In this document: positions 35,378 to 43,713 of the stretch, in pieces
How positions within the stretch are numbered: position 1 is the stretch's first letter
Layout: the number at the start of each line of letters is the position of its first letter
Assembly: GCA_013200995.1 (NCBI GenBank)
Contig: CP053688.1
Coordinates: forward strand, 930,001 to 994,000
Reading direction: 5' to 3'
DNA from: Arthrobacter citreus
Lineage (GTDB): Bacteria > Bacillota > Bacilli > Bacillales > Bacillaceae_G
Length of the DNA: 64,000 bases
Notes under the pieces: model-generated
Told to the model about the DNA's origin: nothing
What the model saw: the letters and a program-made list of their open reading frames with translations, nothing else
Database searches by the model: none
Position numbers and translations under genes: made by a program

Positions 35378-36634
35378 ATGAAAAAAATTGGCTTAGCATG
35401 GCAAATTTTAATTGGTCTTGTAATCGGGATCATTGTAGGTGCAATTTTTTATGGGAATCCAAAAGTTGCAGATTACTTACAACCAATTGGTGATATCTTT
35501 TTAAGATTAATTAAAATGATTGTCATTCCAATCGTTGTATCAAGTATCATTGTTGGTGTTGCTAGTGTCGGTGACACAAAAAAACTTGGACGCCTAGGCG
35601 GAAAAACTATCCTTTACTTTGAGATTATCACAACAGTTGCGATTTTAATTGGTTTATTAGTAGCGAATATTGTTAAACCAGGTGCTGGTGTCGATATGAG
35701 TATTCTTCACAAAACAGACATAAATACTTATGTTGAAACAGCCAAAGAAGTGAAGAGTCACGGTTTTGCGGATACATTTGTAAATATTGTTCCACCAAAT
35801 ATTTTCTCAGCTTTTGTTGAAGGGAATATGTTAGCGATTATCTTTTTCTCAGTACTATTCGGTCTTGGAATAACAGCAGTAGGAGAAAGAGGAAAGCCAG
35901 TATTAGCATTCTTCCAAGGAACAGCTGATACAATGTTTTATATTACAAATCAAATAATGAAATTTGCTCCATTTGGTGTATTTGCATTAATTGGTGTAAC
36001 AGTTTCAAAATTTGGACTAGAATCATTAATACCATTAGGAAAATTAATCATAACTGTCTATTTAACAATGGCATTCTTCATCGTTGTAGTATTAGGATTA
36101 GTAGCCAAAATGGTAGGCGTTAATATTTTTAAATTTATTAAATTAATTAAAGATGAGCTGATCTTAGCATACTCTACAGCAAGCTCTGAAACAGTTTTAC
36201 CAAGAATTATGGAAAAAGTTGAAAAATTTGGTGTGCCTAGATCAATTTCTTCATTCGTAATTCCAACAGGTTACTCATTCAACCTTGATGGATCAACTTT
36301 ATACCAAGCATTAGCTGCAATTTTCATCGCTCAAATGTACGGTATTCATTTATCAATCACTGCTCAAATTTCACTAATGTTAGTATTAATGGTTACTTCA
36401 AAAGGTATCGCAGGAGTACCGGGGGTATCGTTTGTCGTATTATTAGCAACATTAGGTACAGCAGGTATCCCAGTTGAGGGTCTAGCATTTATTGCCGGAA
36501 TCGACCGTATTCTAGATATGGCTAGAACTGCAGTAAACGTTGTTGGTAACTCATTAGCAGCAGTTGTCATTGCTAAGTGGGAACGTGCGTTTAAACCAGA
36601 AGTGGTTGAAAGTGATAATAACGTTGCAATGTAA
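35378..36634 (+). CDS. gltT: Dicarboxylate/amino acid:cation symporter (DAACS family, GltT/GltP-like)
   Basis: The 418-residue transporter imports glutamate, aspartate or C4-dicarboxylates with H+ or Na+. Hallmarks are all present: the HP1 serine-rich tip TASSETVLP, TM7 PTGYSFNLDGST (NMDGT-type motif), HP2 SKGIAGVPGVSFVVLLAT, and TM8 IDRILDMARTAVNVVGNSLA with the substrate-binding Asp and Arg. An Arg in TM8 (MARTAVN) is consistent with acidic amino acid substrates. AGGAGGG precedes the ATG. It is monocistronic, with cre-like sites and a leader hairpin upstream. Confidence 0.92.
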   Translation: MKKIGLAWQILIGLVIGIIVGAIFYGNPKVADYLQPIGDIFLRLIKMIVIPIVVSSIIVGVASVGDTKKLGRLGGKTILYFEIITTVAILIGLLVANIVKPGAGVDMSILHKTDINTYVETAKEVKSHGFADTFVNIVPPNIFSAFVEGNMLAIIFFSVLFGLGITAVGERGKPVLAFFQGTADTMFYITNQIMKFAPFGVFALIGVTVSKFGLESLIPLGKLIITVYLTMAFFIVVVLGLVAKMVGVNIFKFIKLIKDELILAYSTASSETVLPRIMEKVEKFGVPRSISSFVIPTGYSFNLDGSTLYQALAAIFIAQMYGIHLSITAQISLMLVLMVTSKGIAGVPGVSFVVLLATLGTAGIPVEGLAFIAGIDRILDMARTAVNVVGNSLAAVVIAKWERAFKPEVVESDNNVAM

Positions 36635-36660
36635 TTTGTAAATATAATAGATTGAAAAAG

Positions 36661-36697
36661 AAGATGTCCCAAATGATTTTGTGGGACATCTTTTTTT
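36661..36697 (+). terminator. Intrinsic terminator after symporter gene
   Basis: An 11-bp stem AAGATGTCCCA/TGGGACATCTT (36661-36671 with 36682-36692) is followed by a T run. Confidence 0.93.
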
Positions 36698-36713
36698 ATT
36701 AAGGAGAAAATAG

Positions 36714-36740
36714 TTAACTCATAAAGTGTTCATGAGTTAA
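36714..36740. repeat. Intergenic palindrome related to a second copy near 20.7 kb
   Basis: TTAACTCAT and ATGAGTTAA (36714-36722 with 36732-36740) form a perfect 9-bp inverted repeat around AAAGTGTTC. A similar string, ACTCATAGAGTGTTCA with AGTTAA nearby, occurs at about 20696-20720. There is no T tract, so it is not a terminator. Confidence 0.55.
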
Positions 36741-36824
36741 AAAAAAGACAAGAAGCTTAAAAAAACTTAAAGCATTAATAGTTATAAGATAAAAAAATAG
36801 ATTACATTGAACACACTTACATAA

Positions 36825-36865
36825 AAAAAAAGCCCTCCGTACCAAATTGGACGAAGGGTTTTTCT
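36825..36865 (-). terminator. Terminator of the CysJ-like gene
   Basis: On the minus strand AAAAACCCTTCGT pairs with ACGGAGGGCTTTTT, with one bulge and one mismatch, and a long T tract follows. It lies 25 bp beyond the minus-strand stop. Confidence 0.85.
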
Positions 36866-36889
36866 CACTTATTTAAAGTTTACTAAATA

Positions 36890-38056
36890 TTAATACACGT
36901 CACGTAGATAACGACCTTGCTTTTGCAGATCTTTAAGATAAGCTTCTGCTTCATCGCGAGTCAACGTTCCTTCTTTTTCGATAATCGTAATAAGGGCTTC
37001 ATTAACGTCTTTAGCCATATATTCTTTATCACCACAAACGTAGAAATAAGCACCTTTTTCAATCCATTCGAATAATTCTTTGCTGTTTTCAAGCATTTTA
37101 TGTTGAACATAAACTTTTTGATCTGTATCACGAGAGAATGCAGCATCGAGTTTTGTTAGAACGCCATCTTTTTGATATGTTTCTAACTCGCTTTGATAAA
37201 GGAAATCGGATGCTTCATGCTGGTCACCGAAAAATAACCATGAACGGCCATTTACTTTATTGACTGCGCGTTCCTGGATGAAAGAACGGAATGGTGCAAT
37301 ACCAGTTCCAGGTCCTACCATAATAATATCTTTGTCTTCAGCCTCTGGTAAGTGGAAGTGTTTATTTGCTTGAACATAGACTGGAAGTGTATCTCCTTCG
37401 TTAACACGCTCTGAACATAAAACAGAACAAACACCTTTTCGATCGCGTCCGTGCGCAGTGTAGCGTACAGCACCGATTGTTAGATGAACTTCATCTGGAT
37501 TTGCAGCAATACTGCTTGCAATTGAATACAGACGAGGAGTCATTTTTCTTAAGATTGAAACGATCTCTTGAGCAGATGCTTTCCATGGCCCAAAATCACG
37601 TAACATATCAAGTAAATCTCGACCATAGCAATATTCTTTAAGTTGATTTGTATTTTCAACTAACAGAAGTTTTTGAAGTTCTTCGCTTTCTGTGAATACA
37701 GCTGCCTGTTGTAAAATTTTCTTAGACAATAGTGTAATTTCAAAATAATTTGTAAGCGCTTCTTTTAAAGATAGTGTTTCATCCTGCTTACCAACAGTAA
37801 CAGTTACATCTTCTTCCCATTTCATTTCGTTTATAAGAAGTGCCACTAGTTCTGGATCATTTGATGGGACCACGCCAAGTGCATAACCTGGGTCATAAGT
37901 AAGTCCTGACCCTTGTAAAGATAACTCAATATGCCTTGTTTCCTTGTTTGAGTCAGTTCCATTTAAATTAATATTTTTTAGAACCTTCGCTTGAAATGGA
38001 TTGGTCCTTGAAAATGGTGGTGTCGCATTTTTAGTATCGTTTAAAGTAGATTTCAT
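36890..38056 (-). CDS. CysJ-like FAD/NADPH reductase lacking the flavodoxin domain
   Basis: The 388-residue protein contains the FAD-binding and NADPH-binding domains of the cytochrome P450 reductase/sulfite reductase alpha family. The FAD motif RLYSIASS, GRDRKGVCSVLCSERV, the NADPH motif MVGPGTGIAPFRSFIQER, FFGDQHEASDFLY and the C-terminal GRYLRDVY with its stacking aromatic are all present. CysJ normally has ~600 residues with an N-terminal flavodoxin domain; that domain is missing here. GGAGG precedes the ATG, so it is not a truncation by rearrangement at the start. It may use a separate flavodoxin or ferredoxin. No cysI neighbour is present. Confidence 0.85.
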   Translation of the reverse strand: MKSTLNDTKNATPPFSRTNPFQAKVLKNINLNGTDSNKETRHIELSLQGSGLTYDPGYALGVVPSNDPELVALLINEMKWEEDVTVTVGKQDETLSLKEALTNYFEITLLSKKILQQAAVFTESEELQKLLLVENTNQLKEYCYGRDLLDMLRDFGPWKASAQEIVSILRKMTPRLYSIASSIAANPDEVHLTIGAVRYTAHGRDRKGVCSVLCSERVNEGDTLPVYVQANKHFHLPEAEDKDIIMVGPGTGIAPFRSFIQERAVNKVNGRSWLFFGDQHEASDFLYQSELETYQKDGVLTKLDAAFSRDTDQKVYVQHKMLENSKELFEWIEKGAYFYVCGDKEYMAKDVNEALITIIEKEGTLTRDEAEAYLKDLQKQGRYLRDVY

Positions 38057-38327
38057 TTCTCTTAACCTCCAAGGATTGTTATATAACTAAGATAACATAC
38101 AAATGGCAATTAATGTATTAGAATCTAGGTCTTTTTTACGTTGTCGTGGATTTTTTTATAGTCTTGTGTCCAGATAGGCAAGAAACAAGGGATGGCAACT
38201 TGTCCAATTAATAAAAAGAAAATTTTATCTATTTAAATGTAGAGGAAAAATAAACTATTAGTAGTATCTAATCAATAAGCCTATTTTATAAAAAAAGCAG
38301 TTATTAATCATTGGGAGGAAAAAACTC
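38057..38327. other. Divergent intergenic region
   Basis: The 270-bp spacer lies between the CysJ-like and MFS genes. It contains GGGAGG for the MFS gene at its right end. No clear operator, riboswitch or consensus promoter was seen. Confidence 0.5.
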
Positions 38328-39602
38328 ATGAAGAGTTTTACGAAGCAAGAAAATAGTTGGATGTTCTATGATTGGGCTAATTCAGCGTATTCAATTATTA
38401 TTAGCACTGCGGTATTCCCTCTTTTTTATAAAGCTTCAGCTACAAAGGCTGGAATAAGTGCTTCTGATTCTACTGCTTATTTAGGTTATACGATTGCAAT
38501 ATCTACTTTTATTTTAGCTATGATATCTCCAATTCTCGGGACAATCGCTGACTACAAAGGATTTAAAAAGAACTTTTTTGCTTTCTTTTTTATTCTCGGG
38601 GTTTCTTTTACTGCACTTCTTACTTTTATTCCAAATGATCACTCGCTCTTACTATTGATTTGTTATACGATTACAGCTATTGGCTTCAATGGCGCAAATG
38701 TATTTTATGACGCTTTTTTGGTAGATATAACTTCAGAAGAACGGATGAATAAGGTTTCCGCTCGAGGCTTTGGTTTAGGGTATATAGGTAGTACAATTCC
38801 ATTTATTATTAGTATTGCAATCATCGTATTAGCTCAAAAGGAGATTATTGCAATTTCAACAACTCTCGCAAGTCAAATTGCTTTTTTCATTACAGCAGCC
38901 TGGTGGGGCATTTTTGCTATCCCTTTATTACGAAACGTTCGTCAAATTTATTTTATTGAACCTGAAAAAAATCCTGTAGTAAATAGCTTTAAGAGGTTAG
39001 GAAAAACCTTTAAAAATATTCGAAAATATCGCGCTGTATTTTTATTTTTACTTGCCTATTTCTTCTATATAGATGGTGTTGGAACAATTATTACGATGTC
39101 AACGGCTTATGGAACTGACCTTGGAATTAGTTCAACAAATCTATTAATTATTTTACTTGTCACACAGGTTGTTGCCGCTCCATTTGCCGTTATTTATGGA
39201 AGGCTCGCAGATCGGTTTACTGGTAAAATGATGCTTTATGTAGGAATCATTATTTATATGATTGTTTGTATTTATGCTTACTTTTTAAACTCTACTTTAG
39301 ACTTTTGGATTTTGGCCATGCTTGTAGCTACATCCCAAGGTGGAATTCAGGCTTTAAGTCGTTCTTATTACGCTAAACTCGTTCCTAAAGAAAAATCAAA
39401 TGAGTTTTTTGGCTTCTATAATATTTTCGGGAAATTTGCATCGGTTATGGGGCCGCTAATAGTCGCCTTGACAGCTCAAATTACAGGGCGTTCGAATATG
39501 GGCGTATTTAGTCTAATTATTTTATTTGTTATTGGAATGTTCTTTTTAACACGTGTATCTGAACCTAAAAAAGCAGAAGTTTCGAAAACCACAACTTACT
39601 AA
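38328..39602 (+). CDS. MFS transporter, UMF1/Atg22-like
   Basis: The 424-residue protein has about twelve membrane segments. The start SWMFYDWANSAYSIIISTAV is characteristic of the Atg22/UMF1 group of the major facilitator superfamily, as are PILGTIADYKGFKK (loop 2-3 motif) and SQGGIQALSRSYYAKLVP. Yeast Atg22 effluxes vacuolar amino acids; the bacterial substrate is unknown. GGGAGG precedes the ATG. It appears monocistronic. Confidence 0.88.
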   Translation: MKSFTKQENSWMFYDWANSAYSIIISTAVFPLFYKASATKAGISASDSTAYLGYTIAISTFILAMISPILGTIADYKGFKKNFFAFFFILGVSFTALLTFIPNDHSLLLLICYTITAIGFNGANVFYDAFLVDITSEERMNKVSARGFGLGYIGSTIPFIISIAIIVLAQKEIIAISTTLASQIAFFITAAWWGIFAIPLLRNVRQIYFIEPEKNPVVNSFKRLGKTFKNIRKYRAVFLFLLAYFFYIDGVGTIITMSTAYGTDLGISSTNLLIILLVTQVVAAPFAVIYGRLADRFTGKMMLYVGIIIYMIVCIYAYFLNSTLDFWILAMLVATSQGGIQALSRSYYAKLVPKEKSNEFFGFYNIFGKFASVMGPLIVALTAQITGRSNMGVFSLIILFVIGMFFLTRVSEPKKAEVSKTTTY

Positions 39603-39648
39603 TCTAGATGTAGAGAGTTTCAAGGTGAGGGGAAAAATGATATTTAAA

Positions 39649-39677
39649 GAAAAAGGGACTCTGATTAAATTGGAGTC
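39649..39677 (+). terminator. Probable terminator after MFS gene
   Basis: AAAGGGACTC pairs with GAGTCCTTT with one bulged G around a loop of about 11 nt, followed by CTTTTG. It lies about 50 bp past the MFS stop. Confidence 0.65.
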
Positions 39678-39835
39678 CTTTCTTTTGCAAAAAAATATAT
39701 TAAATAAAGTGAAGATTAATTAACAGAATTTTTAAAAGGGAAAAAACTAAAAATATAGAATATTCTTAACTATGTTGTTTAATTTTATTAGTTAATATCC
39801 GCTCTCGCTAAAGGAAACCAATTAAGGAGGATCAG

Positions 39836-41479
39836 ATGACAAATTTACTAGAGATTACAATAGGGAAATTATTAGAAGAAAAAGCTAAATTACATCCTAC
39901 TCATGAGGCTGTTGTCTATGCAGATAGAGGTTTAAGGATGAATTATGAACAGTTTGAAAACCACTGTAGAGAAATTGCTAAAGGTTTGATGAGTCTTAGA
40001 ATTCAAAAAGGTGATCATATTGCAATTTGGTCCTCTAATACGCCTGAATGGCTTACAGCGCAATTTGCAACTGGCAAAATGGGTGGAGTACTCGTTACAG
40101 TGAACACAAATTATCAGACTGCTGAGCTTGAGTATTTACTAAAACAATCAGATTCGACGACTATTATTTTAATGGATCAGTATAAAGATTCTTCATATAT
40201 AAATATGCTCTATGAAATTATTCCAGAGTTAAAGGATTCTGTACCAGGAGAATTACATAGTAGTCGATTACCATTTTTACGCAACGTGATTGTGCTTGGA
40301 GATAAAAAGTATCCAGGTACATTCTCTTGGAATGGGCTGATTTCTTTTGCGAAAAATACTTCCGACGCGGAATTGGATAAGCGAATTGAATCAATGAGTC
40401 CATATGATGTTATAAATATGCAATATACTTCAGGAACTACTGGTTTCCCTAAGGGTGTAATGCTTACACACTCGAATATCGTAAATAATGGGTTAAACAT
40501 TGCAAATTGCATGGAATTAACAAAGGATGACCGTCTATGTATACCTGTGCCTTTCTTCCATTGCTTTGGCTGTGTTTTAGGAACGATGGCTTGTATGACT
40601 GTTGGTGCAACGATGGTACCTGTACAAGACTTTAGTCCAAAAAGGGTTCTTCAAACAGTACAAGATGAAAAATGTACTGGATTACATGGCGTTCCTACTA
40701 TGTTCATTGCTGAATTAAATGATCCTGATTTTACTAAATATGATTTGTCTACATTGCGAACTGGGATTATGGCAGGATCAAACTGTCCGATTGAAGTCAT
40801 GAAGGAAGTTATCGAAAAAATGGGAATCACAGAAATTACGATTGCTTATGGCCAAACAGAGTCTTCTCCAGTCATTACACAAACTAGAACAAATGATCCA
40901 ATAGAATTACGTGTTGAATCGGTTGGAAAGGCTTTGCCAAATGTTGAAGTGAAAATCGTTGAGCCAGGTACATCAAATGAAGTACCACGAGGTGTTCAAG
41001 GTGAACTTTGCACTAGAGGATATCATGTAATGAAGGGCTACTATAAAAATGAAGAAGCAACGAAAGCTGCAATCGATGAAGACGGATGGCTACATACTGG
41101 TGATTTAGCAATTATGGATGAAACTGGTTATTGTAAAGTTACTGGTAGGTTGAAGGATATGATCATTCGTGGTGGAGAAAATATTTATCCGCGTGAAATT
41201 GAAGAATTTTTATATACTCATGTAGATGTGTTAGATGTCCAGGTTGTTGGAGTACCTGATCACGTATACGGAGAAGAAGTTATGGCCTGGATTATTTTAA
41301 GAGAAGGTGTAAAAATTACGCCTGAAGATATACGTGCATATTGTAAAGGGAAAATTTCGAAACATAAAATTCCTAGATATATAGAGTTTGTGGAAGCTTA
41401 CCCTATGACAGCTTCAGGTAAAATCCAGAAATTCCGACTAAGAGAACAGGCCGTTGAAAATGCGCAAAAACAAGTATAA
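39836..41479 (+). CDS. AMP-forming acyl-CoA synthetase (YngI/FadD-like)
   Basis: The 547-residue enzyme activates a fatty or aromatic acid to its CoA thioester through an acyl-adenylate. The P-loop-like motif YTSGTTGFPKGVMLTHSNIV, AYGQTESSPV (A5), DGWLHTGDLAIMDETGY (A7), GRLKDMIIRGGENIYPREIE (A8) and the C-terminal TASGKIQKFRLRE with the catalytic Lys are all intact. It resembles medium-chain ligases annotated YngI. AAGGAGG precedes the ATG. It is flanked by terminators, hence monocistronic. Exact chain length specificity cannot be read from sequence. Confidence 0.92.
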   Translation: MTNLLEITIGKLLEEKAKLHPTHEAVVYADRGLRMNYEQFENHCREIAKGLMSLRIQKGDHIAIWSSNTPEWLTAQFATGKMGGVLVTVNTNYQTAELEYLLKQSDSTTIILMDQYKDSSYINMLYEIIPELKDSVPGELHSSRLPFLRNVIVLGDKKYPGTFSWNGLISFAKNTSDAELDKRIESMSPYDVINMQYTSGTTGFPKGVMLTHSNIVNNGLNIANCMELTKDDRLCIPVPFFHCFGCVLGTMACMTVGATMVPVQDFSPKRVLQTVQDEKCTGLHGVPTMFIAELNDPDFTKYDLSTLRTGIMAGSNCPIEVMKEVIEKMGITEITIAYGQTESSPVITQTRTNDPIELRVESVGKALPNVEVKIVEPGTSNEVPRGVQGELCTRGYHVMKGYYKNEEATKAAIDEDGWLHTGDLAIMDETGYCKVTGRLKDMIIRGGENIYPREIEEFLYTHVDVLDVQVVGVPDHVYGEEVMAWIILREGVKITPEDIRAYCKGKISKHKIPRYIEFVEAYPMTASGKIQKFRLREQAVENAQKQV

Positions 41480-41500
41480 ATTTATCGATTAATTAGTAAT

Positions 41501-41538
41501 AAAATAGCAAAGCAAAAGCGTAAGCTTTGCTATTTTTT
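41501..41538 (+). terminator. Intrinsic terminator after acyl-CoA synthetase gene
   Basis: A 13-bp stem (41501-41513 with 41524-41536) AAAATAGCAAAGC/GCTTTGCTATTTT is followed by T residues. Confidence 0.93.
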
Positions 41539-41610
41539 ATTCATTATTTTAAATCAAATTATTTGATTTTAGTAATTGTGGTTATTAAAAAGATAAAGGG
41601 GATCTAAAAC

Positions 41611-42147
41611 TTGAAAACTAGAAAAAAAGATACTGCTTGGCAATCTATTAAAATTTTAGTTTATTCATTTACCATCGCTTTTATATTAAAGCTTTATATA
41701 TTTTCACCCTTTATTGTTGAGGGTGCATCCATGCAACCGACGTTACATAATCATGATTATTTATTTGTAAACAAAGCTTCTTTTCATATTTCCTCAATTG
41801 AAAGAGGTGAAGTCGTCATTATAAAAAAACAAGATGATCCTAAGTATTATGTAAAAAGGATCATTGGACGACCAAATGACATAGTAAGTATTATGAACGG
41901 CTTACTTTATGTAAATGGAAAATCTATAAATGAACATTATTTAAACGGTAAGTTACGAAATGTGTATAAAGATTATCTGCAATTTAATAAAGTAAAAGTT
42001 CCTGATCATTCATATTTAGTAATGGGAGATAATCGTTTAAATAGTAAAGATAGTCGAAATGGTTTAGGCTACATTAAGCAGTCTGAAATTGTCGGAAAGG
42101 TTGAGGGTGTTTTTTATCCATTTGATCGATTAAGAATAATACACTAA
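41611..42147 (+). CDS. lepB: Signal peptidase I
   Basis: This membrane-anchored serine protease removes Sec and Tat signal peptides. The 178-residue length is typical for Bacillus Sip proteins. A short basic N-terminus and one membrane anchor (~15-31) are followed by the catalytic Ser in EGASMQPTL, the catalytic Lys in YYVKRIIGRPND, and the box MGDNRLNSKDSRNGLG. The TTG start has AAAGGGGA upstream. It is transcribed alone. Bacilli often have several paralogues, so this is one of perhaps several Sip enzymes. Confidence 0.94.
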   Translation: MKTRKKDTAWQSIKILVYSFTIAFILKLYIFSPFIVEGASMQPTLHNHDYLFVNKASFHISSIERGEVVIIKKQDDPKYYVKRIIGRPNDIVSIMNGLLYVNGKSINEHYLNGKLRNVYKDYLQFNKVKVPDHSYLVMGDNRLNSKDSRNGLGYIKQSEIVGKVEGVFYPFDRLRIIH

Positions 42148-42433
42148 TAAGAAAACGTTATTGCATATAAACTCTTTTGAATTTTGAAATGAAAATTAAC
42201 CTTATTAAGCTTTATTTTTATGGGATTATGACCTGAAATGGATAAAAATCTAAATTAAAATCAGATCATTTATCACACCATTGTAGTTAAAAACTGCCTT
42301 TCATTTTATTTTCATTTTCTTTTTTTAAAATAAAAACGAATAAAAATAGAATTTCAGGTATTTTAAGTTTTATTTAAGGAAATAAATTTTAAATAAAAGG
42401 ATTAAAAATCAAAATCGAAAGTAGGAATATGCA
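42148..42433 (+). other. AT-rich spacer after signal peptidase gene
   Basis: The 285-bp stretch is very AT-rich. I see no gene, no strong hairpin after the signal peptidase stop and no clear promoter, though one must precede the microprotein gene at 42434. Confidence 0.5.
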
Positions 42434-42559
42434 ATGAAAAAAAGTGAAGATTTTTTATTAGAAGAGCAAATTAAATTTGAAAATCATGTTAAGAAGAATA
42501 ATTGGATCCTAATGGTAGTAGCTGTTATTACCATACCATTTCTTGTATCAAATATGTAA
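42434..42559 (+). CDS. 41-residue single-span microprotein
   Basis: An ATG at 42434 with TAGGAA seven bases upstream opens a 41-codon frame ending TAA at 42557. The product has a charged N-terminal half (MKKSEDFLLEEQIKFENHVK) and a C-terminal membrane helix (NWILMVVAVITIPFLVSNM). A strong terminator begins at its stop codon, which supports a real, dedicated transcript. No family was recognised. Confidence 0.65.
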   Translation: MKKSEDFLLEEQIKFENHVKKNNWILMVVAVITIPFLVSNM

Positions 42560-42610
42560 AAAGCAAAGCCGGTTTAGCAAATTACCGGGCTTTGCTTTTT
42601 TTTTTTTTTT
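42558..42610 (+). terminator. Intrinsic terminator with unusually long T tract
   Basis: AAAAAGCAAAGCCGGT pairs with ACCGGGCTTTGCTTTTT with one extra G, and about 16 T residues follow. It starts at the microprotein stop codon. Confidence 0.93.
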
Positions 42611-42830
42611 GGAAACGAAAACCCTAGGATCGGTCAAGGGTTCCAAAAAACTTACAGCGGGTGTTATATAAAGACCCCAAGGTGCTAAACTATTTTTGGT
42701 TCGCCAATCAAAATAGCAGCTCACCGGTTTATAAACCAAACTAGCCCATTTATGCTCGGAATGGCCTTTATGAACAAAAGTCACCCATTTATGCACAAAT
42801 CCAGCTGCTTTAACCGTACCTTTTAAAAGA
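42611..42830. repeat. GC-richer intergenic stretch with irregular ~21-bp repeats
   Basis: This stretch is visibly richer in G and C than its flanks. A hairpin AACCCT/AGGGTT lies at 42620-42642. From about 42725 the core TTTATG recurs at 42749, 42767 and 42788, with CCCATTTATGC twice and a related GGTTTATAAACC upstream, at steps of about 18-21 bp. On the minus strand this reads as HKW- and HKGH-type heptads, but without a ribosome site, so a protein is unlikely. It resembles the 26.4-kb array in period, not in sequence. Confidence 0.5.
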
Positions 42831-42836
42831 TATAGA

Positions 42837-42937
42837 TGAAGCAGACGAACTGTTCAGTAGCCCTTTCTGGTTTAGTCTGTGACAAAGGCTTTCAGCCGCA
42901 GAGCAAACCACCCGATATCATGGGTGGTTATGTTTTT
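42837..42937 (+). ncRNA. Possible structured RNA ending in a terminator
   Basis: The segment contains nested complementary words: CAGAC (about 42844) with GTCTG (about 42878), AGCC-TTT with AAAGGCT (about 42861 and 42887), and an 8-bp terminator stem AACCACCC/GGGTGGTT (42906-42913 with 42922-42929) followed by ATGTTTTTT. No coding frame is credible. It lies ~160 bp upstream of the XRE-cupin gene. I do not recognise it as a known riboswitch or sRNA, so only the terminator part is secure. Confidence 0.35.
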
Positions 42938-42980
42938 TGCTAAACACCTTCTTTCTATCCTCGAATTTTTAACATCGAAA

Positions 42981-43017
42981 TTTTCATATTACTAAATTTT
43001 TTTTAGTATTATGAAAA
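42981..43017. promoter_or_regulatory. Imperfect 16-bp inverted repeat before XRE-cupin gene
   Basis: TTTTCATATTACTAAA (42981-42996) and TTTAGTATTATGAAAA (43002-43017) pair with one mismatch. A possible promoter, TAGACA then 17 bases then TTATAT, follows at about 43024-43052. It could be an operator of the adjacent regulator. Confidence 0.5.
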
Positions 43018-43095
43018 AAACAGGTAGACAATTTTAGTTATACTGTATTATATTTTATATAAGTAAAAAATTCAGAATTTTCAACGAGGTCCAAT

Positions 43096-43644
43096 ATGGA
43101 AAACATATATGAAAAAATACGTTTACTTCGCATTCAACAAGATCTTACTTTAAAGGAGCTAAGTGATAAAACAAGTTTGTCGGTTAGCTTTTTATCACAA
43201 GTAGAGCGGGGAAATAGTTCTTTAGCAATCACTTCCTTACAAAAAATTGCAGAAGGTCTTGGAGTTTCGATCTCTTATTTTTTTCAGGAGTCAATTGAAA
43301 CTAAATACTATACTCCTGCTAAAAATCGAAAATCGTTTCAAATTGAACGCTCTAATGCAGTATATGCAAGGCTAGGTGGAGAATTTGAGGGGAGAGCACT
43401 CGAGCCAATCTATATTACTTTGGCACCATACCAAAAACAAGAAGTTGCATTCAATCACCCTGGAGAAGAGTTCTATTATGTATTAGCAGGGGAAGTCGTA
43501 ATGAATGTTGATGAACAGGAGTATCACATGAAGGCTGGAGATTCAATCCATTTCCCTTCAACTGTCGATCATGCTTGGTACAATCCAACAAATGAATCAG
43601 TTCATATTATTAGTGTTCTTACACCTTCAATATTTAAAAATTAA
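43096..43644 (+). CDS. XRE-family regulator with C-terminal cupin domain
   Basis: The 182-residue protein has an N-terminal lambda-repressor-type helix-turn-helix (KELSDKTSLSVSFLSQVERG) at ~15-40. A C-terminal cupin sensor follows at ~105-178 (FNHPGEEFYYVLAGEVVMNV and AGDSIHFPSTVDHAWYNP). Such HipB/PuuR-type regulators often sense a pathway metabolite in the cupin. GAGGT precedes the ATG. It is immediately upstream of the hydantoinase genes and probably controls them; palindromes lie on both sides of it. Confidence 0.9.
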   Translation: MENIYEKIRLLRIQQDLTLKELSDKTSLSVSFLSQVERGNSSLAITSLQKIAEGLGVSISYFFQESIETKYYTPAKNRKSFQIERSNAVYARLGGEFEGRALEPIYITLAPYQKQEVAFNHPGEEFYYVLAGEVVMNVDEQEYHMKAGDSIHFPSTVDHAWYNPTNESVHIISVLTPSIFKN

Positions 43645-43673
43645 TGGTTTGTCGCAAATTGCGACAAATCATT
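43643..43673. promoter_or_regulatory. Palindrome between regulator and hydantoinase genes
   Basis: The core TTTGTCGCA-AAT-TGCGACAAA (43648-43668) extends outward through one G-T pair to about 14 bp per arm. It overlaps the regulator stop codon and lies 40 bp before the hydantoinase ribosome site. The T tract is poor, so it could be an operator or a weak terminator. Confidence 0.55.
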
Positions 43674-43713
43674 TATTATAAAAATTACATCATTTTAGTA
43701 GGAGGTTTTTAGC

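Noticed and set aside
39637..39723. Short frame MIFKEKGTLIKLESFLL after the MFS gene with AAGGTGAGGGG before it
   Set aside because: It runs through the likely terminator hairpin of the MFS gene and has no protein-like features.
42548..42796. 82-residue minus-strand frame with HKW heptads
   Set aside because: It has no ribosome site, ends in a poly-Lys run from the terminator T tract, and is better explained by the DNA repeat.
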